Below, one piece after another: positions 1 through 5,977 of a stretch of DNA of 5,977 nucleotides (positions are counted from its first letter, which is position 1; every line of letters begins with the position of its first letter). The position numbers and the translations under genes are program-made. The stretch spans positions 1 to 5,977 of the forward strand of contig RPQV01000233.1 in NCBI GenBank assembly GCA_003818595.1, read 5' to 3'. The DNA is from Calditrichota bacterium. GTDB lineage: Bacteria; Zhuqueibacterota; Zhuqueibacteria; Residuimicrobiales; Krinioviventaceae. The notes beneath the pieces are model-generated. The model was given only the letters and a program-made list of their open reading frames with translations. It was not told the DNA's origin and did not search any database.

Positions 1-678
1 CACCACCTGTCCTCTATTCGGAGTGTATTGCACGGGCGTGGGAATCAGATGACCAAGTTTATCGTCAGGCAGTTTTCGAATCAACGCATTTTGGATGTAT
101 TCATGCTCAGGTGTAGGCAGCATTGTATTGAATCCGGGAAAGATTTTCTCATTCATGATGAATGGTTTGATCGTCAAATTTTTGAGGGGAATGAGCCGGG
201 GGTGCTCGTTTCCTTCATCCAATGCCCAATATGCGCCGGCCGGAGCGTCCCCTTCTTTGATCATGATGCCCTGATAGAGGTATTCAATAGTGAGTGAATC
301 CTCTGGCGGAAGCAAAAATTTGTCACCTGGTACAAACCGATAAAAATCGCCGTTTATATGCTCAACCCAACCCTTGCTGGAATCGGCTGTCGGTAAAGGC
401 TTCAGCGTCTTTTGGTTAAAGTAGATGCGCCAATTTTTGCTGCCGATGGGTGTATCCCCCATGTTGCTGAAGGTGAAGGCTGCTTTGCACTGTTCATTTA
501 GGCCAAAAGTATTCTCCAGCAGCTCCCAGGAAACTGACAGATGATCATGCAGGGTGTATTCTGTGGTTTTGCGCGTCGAACATGCGAATGTCAGACAAAA
601 GGCAAGTGCAAAGAGAAGGAAAACGCCTGCCGGGACCATGTGAAAGTGCTGGACCATTTTCATGATTGTGATTGACAT
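1..678 (-). CDS. Beta-N-acetylhexosaminidase (GH20), N-terminal part, cut by window edge
   Basis: The reading frame is open from ATG 678 to the window edge (226 codons). It would release terminal GlcNAc/GalNAc from chitin-type oligosaccharides or glycoconjugates in the cell envelope. Residues 1-33 form a long signal sequence with hydrophobic core VPAGVFLLFALAFCLTFAC. The Cys at 33 is followed by STRK and may be lipidated, but the lipobox (TFAC) is non-canonical. Residues about 48-172 match the chitobiase/hexosaminidase N-terminal carbohydrate-binding domain (CHB_HEX): NWRIYFNQ (82-89), VEHINGDFYRFVPGDKF (105-121), DAPAGAYW (144-151). LIPTPVQYTPNRG (211-223) is the usual opening of the GH20b domain. 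The catalytic TIM barrel with its Asp-Glu pair lies outside the window, so activity cannot be judged. The ATG at 678 is preceded by AAAGGA (690-695) at a longish 11-nt spacing; ATGs at 663 and 657 are further away still. The gene follows the propeller gene by 87 bp and may share its transcript. Family confidence is high, substrate is inferred. Confidence 0.86.
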   Translation of the reverse strand, partial: MSITIMKMVQHFHMVPAGVFLLFALAFCLTFACSTRKTTEYTLHDHLSVSWELLENTFGLNEQCKAAFTFSNMGDTPIGSKNWRIYFNQKTLKPLPTADSSKGWVEHINGDFYRFVPGDKFLLPPEDSLTIEYLYQGIMIKEGDAPAGAYWALDEGNEHPRLIPLKNLTIKPFIMNEKIFPGFNTMLPTPEHEYIQNALIRKLPDDKLGHLIPTPVQYTPNRGQVV

Positions 679-734
679 AGCGCGATAAATCCTTTCGATT
701 GTATATTTTCTTCGAGTTTGGTTCGATGGACAGG

Positions 735-753
735 GCATTCAACAACGCATTCA
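735..753. repeat. Short direct repeat GCATTCA x2
   Basis: GCATTCA occurs at 735-741 and 747-753, one helical turn (12 bp) apart, in the gap between the propeller gene stop and the GH20 start. It is too short to exclude chance. It could be a protein-binding site, but nothing else supports that. No hairpin or T-run marks a terminator in this gap. Confidence 0.2.
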
Positions 754-765
754 TTTACAGCGGAA

Positions 766-2607
766 TTACTTGATCAGCATGCATTTTTTCACATCAACCT
801 GTTCGTCCATTGCACAACGGATGACATAGATGCCGCTGGGGAGGGCAGCACCATCCCACGTTACTGAATAGATACCTGGGAGCTGATGTTCCTGAACAAG
901 GTTGGCGACGTTTTCTCCGGCCAAATTATAGACTTGCAGGCTGATAAACGCAGGTCGGTAGAGGTCATAGTTGAGGGTCGCAACGCTGTTGAATGGATTC
1001 GGCCGGAGCGGTTTGAGCTGAAAGCATCGAGGGGCGGCTGCTCGCTCATACCGTATGAATACATCCCGATTAATTTTTAGTGTATAGGACTGGGTGTCGG
1101 AAAAAGCGGAGATGACATGGGTTCCGGTAGGTCCTGAGTACAGAATCGGCCCGGCTTCAAGGGTGAAATGATAGAGACCGTCCTCCTGGGGAGTTCCCGA
1201 AAGAAGCAAATTGTCGAATGGATCGATAGTCGGCATGATGCCGGTCGGCAGTGAGCCTTGGATGACTGCAATGCGCGTTCCATTATCTGACCCCTTGGCA
1301 TTCAGATCAGCTTGATAGAACTCACCAACCCTTCCATCCGGCAGGTCAACGGGCGCCAGCTTTATCGGAATATAAATCGTCGGATCATACTCCTTAGCCA
1401 TGCGGCGATACATTATCCGGAAGCTCCCATTTTGTCCCTCGCTCCAAACCACATCAAAAGAATCGGGACGAAAACTTTTATAACAAACTGAGGGATGAAA
1501 GCAGGGAGCGGATGATCCTGAAACATGAATGAATGGTTTTGTGGTCATTTTTTCTCTGTAGGTTTGTCCGTATTCGATGCGGCCGCCATTCTGCCAAACT
1601 ACTGCACAGGAAGCGACCGGAAGGATCACGTCATCCACCGATGGCATGGCGTTCCCGGAAGTCAAATAGGTTTCTGCTCCATATTTCCAGATCAATGTCG
1701 GTTGCTGCGCTTCAGCGCTGGTAGTCATCATGGCGACTGTAAATCCTAAGGCATTTATATCCCAAGCGCAAATCAATACCTGGGTGTCATCACCTTCATT
1801 CCTCGCCGAAAGTGAGGGGTGAGAGCAGCCTTCAGTATCTTCGATCATCTGCGGTGGATTCTGAACCGCGAGGTGCTGCTGTAATGCCTGCATATCCAAA
1901 TGACGGTCATGCACAAAATCTGCAGGATTAAAGGAACAGATCATGATGATGGTATCAAATATCATTTCTCTTGTCCACATGACATTGACCCTGCCGAGTT
2001 GATACTCTAAATCAGCGACTATGACAGCGCCCTGATCGTTAAAATAAGATCCGCTCAATTCCATCGGCTGGCTGAATCCGTCAATCGGCGACAGATCTCG
2101 TTTTACGGCGTAGTACATCACCCTTTTTTCGGAATTTTGGCCTGAGTGAAAAGTGAGATGAATAAACGTCTGGTCCACATCCATACTTGGCGAACGGTTG
2201 CCGTACTCTCCATATTCATCCGGGATGATGATTCTTCTGCTCACCGCAGGTGCAGGATTGGCAAGCTCATCGGCATGAAAAGCGGCGAGACATAGGCCCT
2301 GTTCTTCGCGAGAATCCCACAAGACAAAAAAGGTGTCGGCGTCAGAGACAGCAATGGTCGGACTGCAACCCAAGGAGAACAGAAACGGTTCACTCCAAGT
2401 CCTGCCGTTCGGACTGCAAGTCATCATTACGGCCTCCCTGTCGTCGACGATGCTCTCATAAACCACGACCCGCCGATCATCATAGGTGCGCGCGATTTTG
2501 CGGGAATTGTTGAATGCCGTAGCGAAGATGCTCGAGGAACTGCCGATTGGCAGCGGTTCATCGGCAAAAAGCGCTGCAACTGACGCGAGAAAGAGAAAGC
2601 AACGCAT
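766..2607 (-). CDS. Secreted seven-repeat beta-propeller protein with Ig-like domain and T9SS sorting domain
   Basis: This 613-residue protein is probably exported by Sec and then passed across the outer membrane by the type IX system. Residues 1-15 are a short signal peptide (cleavage likely after LFA). Residues about 33-405 contain seven imperfect repeats of roughly 45-70 residues, most with an (H/S)PS turn followed by a hydrophobic strand ending in an aromatic: Y50, W97, F153, W211, W282, W338, W388. This is the look of a sialidase/BNR-type propeller. A degenerate Asp-box (CSPNGRTW, 64-71) lies in the first repeat. No sialidase Arg triad or FRIP motif is recognisable, so catalysis is not claimed. 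Residues about 425-512 resemble a putative-Ig (He_PIG) domain: GSLPTGI (451-457) and SGTPQEDGLYHFTLEA (470-485). Residues 530-613 are a T9SS type A sorting domain: PNPFN (536-540), LAGENV, LPSGIYVIR, terminal KCMLIK. The start is supported by AGGGG 5 nt before ATG 2607. GH20 hexosaminidase lies downstream, suggesting a role in glycan binding or use. The ligand is unknown. Confidence 0.88.
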   Translation of the reverse strand: MRCFLFLASVAALFADEPLPIGSSSSIFATAFNNSRKIARTYDDRRVVVYESIVDDREAVMMTCSPNGRTWSEPFLFSLGCSPTIAVSDADTFFVLWDSREEQGLCLAAFHADELANPAPAVSRRIIIPDEYGEYGNRSPSMDVDQTFIHLTFHSGQNSEKRVMYYAVKRDLSPIDGFSQPMELSGSYFNDQGAVIVADLEYQLGRVNVMWTREMIFDTIIMICSFNPADFVHDRHLDMQALQQHLAVQNPPQMIEDTEGCSHPSLSARNEGDDTQVLICAWDINALGFTVAMMTTSAEAQQPTLIWKYGAETYLTSGNAMPSVDDVILPVASCAVVWQNGGRIEYGQTYREKMTTKPFIHVSGSSAPCFHPSVCYKSFRPDSFDVVWSEGQNGSFRIMYRRMAKEYDPTIYIPIKLAPVDLPDGRVGEFYQADLNAKGSDNGTRIAVIQGSLPTGIMPTIDPFDNLLLSGTPQEDGLYHFTLEAGPILYSGPTGTHVISAFSDTQSYTLKINRDVFIRYERAAAPRCFQLKPLRPNPFNSVATLNYDLYRPAFISLQVYNLAGENVANLVQEHQLPGIYSVTWDGAALPSGIYVIRCAMDEQVDVKKCMLIK

Positions 2608-2612
2608 GACCG

Positions 2613-2617
2613 CCCCT
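2613..2617 (-). promoter_or_regulatory. Ribosome binding site of the propeller gene
   Basis: AGGGG (inside AAAGGGG) lies 5 nt upstream of ATG 2607. It fixes the start and gives the signal peptide MRCFLFLASV as the true N-terminus. Confidence 0.75.
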
Positions 2618-2695
2618 TTATAGCTTGATGAATATTAAAATTCACTCACTTTTGCCTGCTTCGAATATTGTATCCGCTGCGGCAAACTTTATGGC

Positions 2696-2726
2696 CAAAT
2701 TTATAAATTCGCTGTAAACACTCAAA
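2696..2726 (-). promoter_or_regulatory. Candidate Bacteroidota-type promoter for the propeller gene
   Basis: On the minus strand TTTG (2723-2726) is followed after 19 nt by TAAATTTG (2696-2703). This equals the -33 TTTG / -7 TAnnTTTG consensus described for Bacteroides primary sigma promoters. The same stretch also gives a weaker sigma-70 reading: TTGTTT, 18 nt, TATAAA. A start near 2690 would leave a leader of about 80 nt before ATG 2607. It sits in the 151-bp gap after the VOC gene, where no rho-independent terminator is visible. Matched by eye, so chance similarity in AT-rich DNA cannot be excluded. Confidence 0.45.
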
Positions 2727-2758
2727 CAATATTTCCTATCCTCTCAATCCATTCGTTT

Positions 2759-3292
2759 TTAAGACTTGCCTCCAGGCGGATAAACCTTTTCCGGCATTGC
2801 TCGTCCTTTGGGCCTCTGGATAAGTTCGATCGTCGTGCCGATGGCTTCTTCGGTATCGAGATAGGCATAGTGTCCGTCGCCGTCCGCACCAAAACCGGCG
2901 CCGTCCTGAATCATCTTGAAACCGGCGGCCTCCGCCTGACGAATGGCCTCCTGCATGTCATCGACCAGCACGCCGAAATGGTGTGCCCCGAAACCGTGCT
3001 CGTCGACAAAATCCTGATAAATGGTATTCCCCTCGCCCAGTTCGATGAGTTCGATGCGCATACTCCCGATATATGAGAGCGCCACGCGCATAGAATAGTC
3101 GGACAATTGACCGTGATAGGACATCTTTTTCACCAGCGGTTTGCCATACGTGTAAAAGTGCCATGGACCGATGCCGAAAAGTTTCCAGTAATTTTCAACG
3201 GTCTTTTCAATATCCTTGACGATTAATGCAATTTGAGCAATGCCGTTTTGTAAAAACGGCAGAATGGTCTTGACCGATTGATTTTCCGACAT
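2759..3292 (-). CDS. VOC (glyoxalase/epimerase) superfamily protein
   Basis: This is a 177-residue cytoplasmic protein of the vicinal oxygen chelate fold, the superfamily of glyoxalase I, methylmalonyl-CoA epimerase and extradiol dioxygenases. The first half opens with IAQIALIVKDIEKTVENYW (18-36). IELIELGEG (80-88) ends its beta sheet, and the second half begins GAHHFGVLVDDMQEAI (102-117) and ends with TTIELIQR (153-160). Likely metal ligands by position are Q20, E81 or E84, H104 or H105, and E156. The arrangement most resembles the Glyoxalase_4/methylmalonyl-CoA epimerase branch. At 177 residues it is longer than typical epimerases (about 135), with a Pro/Lys-rich tail. AGGAG (3299-3303) lies 6 nt before ATG 3292. 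It follows the alcohol dehydrogenase stop by 15 bp, so the two are surely one transcript and probably one pathway. The precise reaction is not determinable; an epimerase or isomerase acting on the ketone or a related intermediate is an inference. Confidence 0.85.
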   Translation of the reverse strand: MSENQSVKTILPFLQNGIAQIALIVKDIEKTVENYWKLFGIGPWHFYTYGKPLVKKMSYHGQLSDYSMRVALSYIGSMRIELIELGEGNTIYQDFVDEHGFGAHHFGVLVDDMQEAIRQAEAAGFKMIQDGAGFGADGDGHYAYLDTEEAIGTTIELIQRPKGRAMPEKVYPPGGKS

Positions 3293-3298
3293 AAAGAT

Positions 3299-3303
3299 CT
3301 CCT
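3299..3303 (-). promoter_or_regulatory. Ribosome binding site of the VOC gene
   Basis: AGGAG lies 6 nt before ATG 3292, inside the 15-bp gap after the alcohol dehydrogenase stop. It supports independent translation initiation within one mRNA. Confidence 0.75.
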
Positions 3304-3307
3304 GATT

Positions 3308-4348
3308 TTAGGGAAGAAAAACAGTTTTTAAGCCTTTTCCTTCGAGAGCCAATTTGACGCCGGCGGCGAATTCGCTCAACGGGAATTGGTGGGTGATCAA
3401 CTTTTCGATCGGAAATCTTCCCGAGGCAATGAATCTCAGTGCAGATTGAAAATGGCGCGGCGCAAAAATGGTTGTGCCGATGAGGTGAAGAGCTCGATAA
3501 TGGATGAGATTGAAATCGACTGCCGGTTTGCAGGAATCTTTTGGAAGGCCGCCGAAAATGAGGATGCGTCCGCCTTTTTTTGCTATTTCAGTTGCCTGCA
3601 CCACAGTTTCGGGCGCGGGCGAAGCCGTGATGACGACGTCCGCACCCAGACCGTTGGTCATGCGCAACACCTCGTCTGTTACATTCTGCTCAGCCGCATT
3701 GATGACCATATCCGGTTCGAAAGCCTCCGCCATGTGCAAACGACCAGACAGGATGTCGGCAATGATGATGCGGAAAGCGCCACGAGCACGAGCCAATGCG
3801 ATGTGAATACAGCCGATCGGACCGGCGCCGATGATCACCACAGTGTCTCCCCAGCCGATCTCTCCCTTTTCCTGCGCGTTAATGCAGGAGGATAGCGGCT
3901 CTGCCAAGGGAGCGTAAACCGCTTCCAGCCCGGACGGTACTCGCTGGATGAGGCCCCGTTTGACGGCTGCTTGAGGTATGGCGATATATTCAGCGAATCC
4001 CCCGGGCCACTTTTGTGCGATTTCCTCATAGTTTTCGCACAACTCGTGCCGGCCTGCAAGACAAAAGTCGCAATTACCGCAGTAGACCACGGGTCCAACT
4101 GCCAACATTTCGCCGACCTTCCAAACACCGTCATACTCAGAGTCAGTTTCAACCAGAGTGCCGCTGATCTCATGGCCGATGATCCAGGGAAAGGTCACCT
4201 TGCGGTGTCCAGACCGCAAAGTGCGCAAATCCGAGCCGCACAGGCTACAAGCATGGACTTGCAATAATACTCCGCCTTTTTCGGGGACAGGGTCGGGATA
4301 TTCTTCGATTCGGAAATCCATGGGTGCATGTAGGACAACGGCCTGCAT
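3308..4348 (-). CDS. Zinc-dependent medium-chain alcohol/polyol dehydrogenase
   Basis: This is a 346-residue cytoplasmic NAD(P)-dependent oxidoreductase of the MDR superfamily, at the usual family length. Catalytic zinc ligands are visible at C37 (CSLCGSD), H59-E60 (GHE) and E150 (LAEPLSS). The structural-zinc lobe is intact with C90, C93, C96 and C104. The Rossmann motif is GAGPIG (174-179), and D198 at the end of the second strand (IIIADIL) favours NAD over NADP. GLGADVVI (233-240) and GGRILIFGG (259-267) are further family blocks. It belongs to the sorbitol, threonine and butanediol dehydrogenase side of the family, so a secondary alcohol or polyol is the likely substrate, but the exact one cannot be told. 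GGAG (4355-4358) lies 6 nt before ATG 4348. The VOC gene follows at 15 bp. The fused E1 gene precedes it by 163 bp, which suggests related but perhaps separately controlled functions. Confidence 0.92.
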   Translation of the reverse strand: MQAVVLHAPMDFRIEEYPDPVPEKGGVLLQVHACSLCGSDLRTLRSGHRKVTFPWIIGHEISGTLVETDSEYDGVWKVGEMLAVGPVVYCGNCDFCLAGRHELCENYEEIAQKWPGGFAEYIAIPQAAVKRGLIQRVPSGLEAVYAPLAEPLSSCINAQEKGEIGWGDTVVIIGAGPIGCIHIALARARGAFRIIIADILSGRLHMAEAFEPDMVINAAEQNVTDEVLRMTNGLGADVVITASPAPETVVQATEIAKKGGRILIFGGLPKDSCKPAVDFNLIHYRALHLIGTTIFAPRHFQSALRFIASGRFPIEKLITHQFPLSEFAAGVKLALEGKGLKTVFLP

Positions 4349-4354
4349 CGATTG

Positions 4355-4358
4355 CTCC
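4355..4358 (-). promoter_or_regulatory. Ribosome binding site of the alcohol dehydrogenase gene
   Basis: GGAG lies 6 nt before ATG 4348 and supports that start. The protein then begins MQAVVLHAP, the normal N-terminal strand of the family. Confidence 0.65.
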
Positions 4359-4387
4359 GATCATATCATCTAAAGTAGGTAAAATAG

Positions 4388-4410
4388 TTTATACACAAAG
4401 AATGTATACA
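4388..4410. promoter_or_regulatory. Candidate operator: TGTATACA palindrome with inverted half
   Basis: The perfect 8-bp palindrome TGTATACA (4403-4410) fits the general GntR-family pattern YGTA-TACR. Seven bases away lies TATACA (4390-4395), which forms an inverted repeat with TGTATA (4403-4408) and also repeats the TATACA of 4405-4410 at a 15-bp step. The site is 40-62 bp upstream of ATG 4348, where an operator for the dehydrogenase-VOC pair would be expected. A TATAAA on the minus strand (4387-4392) overlaps it and could be a -10 box, but no convincing -35 is seen. No regulator gene is in the window. Confidence 0.3.
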
Positions 4411-4511
4411 TGAATCCTCGTTGTGATTTTGACCGCTTATTAGAAGGCGTGCAGCGCTTTCTCAGGAAGAGTTGTTCCGGTTCATGATAAAAGAAAACCT
4501 CATGACGATAT

Positions 4512-5977
4512 TTAGATACCGAGCCGATTTCTGCGCAGCATTTCTGCACAGGATTGATCAGTTGTGGGTTGATGTCCGGGCAAAGGCAACAATTTTTCAT
4601 GAATTGCATCAATGATCCACCCGCTTTGCGGGAAAAACATTTCTTCCATTTCAGCAGCAGGTGTGATCCAGTTGCGTGAGCCGATCACCACCGGCGGAGC
4701 ATCGAGATAATCGAATGCTGCCTGGGTGATGTGGGAGGCAATCGTATGAAGAAAAGAACCGCGTTCGCAAGCATCCGAAGCCAGAACCAGCCTGCCGGTT
4801 TTTTTAACAGATTCGATGATCATGTCTTCATTGAGGGGATTAATAAAACGGGCGTCTATGACCTCGGAAGTCAATTTATATTTCTCCAGCAAAATATCAG
4901 CGGCATCGAGAGCGGTATAGAGCGTCGCGCCGACGGTGACGATGGTGAGGTCATTTCCCGAACGACGCATCACCGGTTCTCCTTCGGCGATCTCATAATA
5001 CTCTTCCGGGTCGTTTGTTCCGAACAACTCGCCGAGGTCGTAGAGCCGTTGACTCTCAAAAAACACCACCGGATCGGTTCCCCGCAGCGCTAGGTTCAGC
5101 ATGCCTTTGGCATCGTAGGGAGTGGCTGGAAACATGACTTTCAAGCCCGGAATGTGGGCAACGATGGATGTCCAGTCCTGCGAATGTTGAGCGCCATATT
5201 TGCTGCCTACAGAAACCCGCAGCACCATCGGCATCTTGAGCGCGCCGGCCGACATGGCCTGCCATTTGGACATTTGGTTGAACACTTGATCGCCGGCGCG
5301 TCCCAGAAAATCACAATACATCAATTCAGCGACGACTCGGCCGCCGGTCAGTGCATAACCCACCGCGGCGCCGGCGATGGCGCCTTCGGAGATGGGTGTG
5401 TTGAATAGGCGATGATAGGGCAGCGCTTCCGTCAAGCCGCGATAGACTGCAAATGCGCCGCCCCAGTCGCGGTTTTCTTCCCCAAATGCAACCATCGTCG
5501 GATCGATGTAAAAGCGGTGCAACATGGCTTCGAACAGGGCGTCGCGCAGGGAAAATACTTTGCTTTTCGGCAGCGGTTTACCATCACTGTCCAAGCCTTG
5601 GCGGCTTTTACGCTTGTTGGCGAGTAATCGTGGGTTGTCGTTGAGCGGCAGGAGCACATTCGGTGGATAGTCATCGAATTTTTCAATGGATCCGTTGGAG
5701 AACATGACCTCGCCGATTTGTTCCGATGCGATCGGAATTCGCGGGGAAATTTCCTGATCAGCGGCCCGTCGCAGCGCGCGTTTAATGATCATGAGACACT
5801 GTTCGTCCATCTTTGCACTTTCCGCCGGAGTGATGAGTTGGTTCTCCTGTAAATAATCGGCGTATGTCTGGATGGCATCGCGGCTTTGCCATAATGCCAC
5901 CTCTTCTTTGGTACGATAGGAAGAAGCGTCCGACGGCGAGTGTCCGGAATAGCGATAAGTGACTGTATCCAATAAAA
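4512..5977 (-). CDS. Fused 2-oxoacid/acetoin-type dehydrogenase E1 alpha-beta, 5' end outside window
   Basis: This is the C-terminal part (about 487 residues) of a thiamine-diphosphate E1 component with alpha and beta chains fused, which decarboxylates a 2-oxoacid (or cleaves acetoin) for transfer to a lipoyl E2. Numbering from the codon at 5972: residues 1-95 are the end of E1 alpha, including TYRYSGHSPSDASSYRTKEE, the loop containing the active-site His (H11). Residues about 96-138 are a charged linker (KRKSRQ, GKPLPKSK). Residues about 139-335 are the beta pyrimidine-binding part: GEENRDWGG (164-172), NTPISEGAIAG with the cofactor-activating Glu (E196), and GAQHSQDW with the conserved His (H263). 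Residues about 340-465 are the transketolase C-terminal domain (VIDARFINPL). A tail of about 20 residues (GHQPTTDQ...RRNRLGI) follows. The TTG at 5972 is not the true start: the frame is open to the edge and the GDG cofactor motif must lie beyond it. Branched-chain, pyruvate or acetoin specificity cannot be resolved, and no E2 or E3 gene is present here. Confidence 0.88.
   Translation of the reverse strand, partial: LLDTVTYRYSGHSPSDASSYRTKEEVALWQSRDAIQTYADYLQENQLITPAESAKMDEQCLMIIKRALRRAADQEISPRIPIASEQIGEVMFSNGSIEKFDDYPPNVLLPLNDNPRLLANKRKSRQGLDSDGKPLPKSKVFSLRDALFEAMLHRFYIDPTMVAFGEENRDWGGAFAVYRGLTEALPYHRLFNTPISEGAIAGAAVGYALTGGRVVAELMYCDFLGRAGDQVFNQMSKWQAMSAGALKMPMVLRVSVGSKYGAQHSQDWTSIVAHIPGLKVMFPATPYDAKGMLNLALRGTDPVVFFESQRLYDLGELFGTNDPEEYYEIAEGEPVMRRSGNDLTIVTVGATLYTALDAADILLEKYKLTSEVIDARFINPLNEDMIIESVKKTGRLVLASDACERGSFLHTIASHITQAAFDYLDAPPVVIGSRNWITPAAEMEEMFFPQSGWIIDAIHEKLLPLPGHQPTTDQSCAEMLRRNRLGI

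Noticed and set aside
28..297. Plus-strand open frame (89 codons) at the left edge
   Set aside because: It lies opposite the GH20 frame, which shows clear CHB_HEX and GH20b motifs. It has no family resemblance.
545..754. Minus-strand open frame of 69 codons overlapping the GH20 start
   Set aside because: It is in a different frame from the GH20 signal peptide and its product is low in hydrophobic or family-like segments.
2398..2421. Asp-box-like CSPNGRTW as proof of a sialidase
   Set aside because: It lacks the usual Asp and first Ser/Thr positions, is the only copy, and no catalytic Arg triad was found. Propeller fold is kept, sialidase activity is not claimed.
3386..3895. Long plus-strand open frame (169 codons) opposite the alcohol dehydrogenase
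   Set aside because: It is antisense to a gene whose zinc and cofactor motifs are all intact. Its translation is Arg/Asp/Ser-rich with no recognisable domain, as expected for a shadow frame.
4482..4505. Two TCATGA palindromes that could pair as a hairpin after the E1 stop
   Set aside because: The stem is only 6 bp with a 12-nt loop and no following T-run, so it is not a credible terminator.
4370..4612. Minus-strand open frame of 80 codons spanning the E1 stop and the following gap
   Set aside because: It overlaps the E1 C-terminus out of frame, and its product has no recognisable motif or good ribosome binding site.
5970..5972. TTG as start codon of the E1 gene
   Set aside because: The protein at this point is in the middle of conserved E1 alpha sequence and the frame stays open to the edge, so the real start lies outside the window.

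Overview
The window carries five protein-coding genes, all on the minus strand, and two of them run off its edges. Read in the direction of transcription (right to left) they are: the 3' part of a fused thiamine-diphosphate 2-oxoacid dehydrogenase E1 (alpha C-terminus plus complete beta part); a zinc-dependent medium-chain alcohol dehydrogenase; a VOC/glyoxalase-superfamily protein; a secreted beta-propeller protein ending in a type IX secretion (T9SS) sorting domain; and the N-terminal part of a GH20 beta-N-acetylhexosaminidase. I see no RNA genes, mobile elements, CRISPR arrays or plus-strand genes. No gene-free stretch exceeds about 165 bp.

Organism: the C-terminal domain of the 613-residue protein has the PNPFN...SGIYVIR...KCMLIK pattern typical of T9SS sorting domains in the FCB group (Bacteroidota, Ignavibacteria, Calditrichota, KSB1, Zixibacteria, Latescibacterota and relatives). 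GC content looks moderate. All four gene starts inside the window have recognisable Shine-Dalgarno sequences, which are usually weak or absent in Bacteroidota proper. That points, as inference only, to a non-Bacteroidota FCB lineage such as KSB1 or Calditrichota.

Layout: the right half (2759-5977) looks like a small catabolic block. The alcohol dehydrogenase and VOC genes are only 15 bp apart and almost certainly co-transcribed. The E1 gene lies 163 bp upstream of them, and that gap holds a GntR-like palindrome (TGTATACA). A plausible shared theme is oxidation of an alcohol to a ketone, isomerisation or epimerisation, and oxidative decarboxylation of a 2-oxoacid or cleavage of an acetoin-like compound. 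The substrate cannot be read from the sequence. The left half (1-2607) is a cell-surface or secretion block: a propeller protein exported by Sec and T9SS, then an envelope-targeted hexosaminidase 87 bp downstream. A good match to the Bacteroidota-type promoter (TTTG-N19-TAnnTTTG) sits in front of the propeller gene and probably separates the two blocks.

Nothing here is clearly a new system. The items most worth following are the seven-repeat propeller/T9SS protein of unknown ligand beside GH20, the E1-ADH-VOC cluster of unknown substrate, and the two regulatory candidates.
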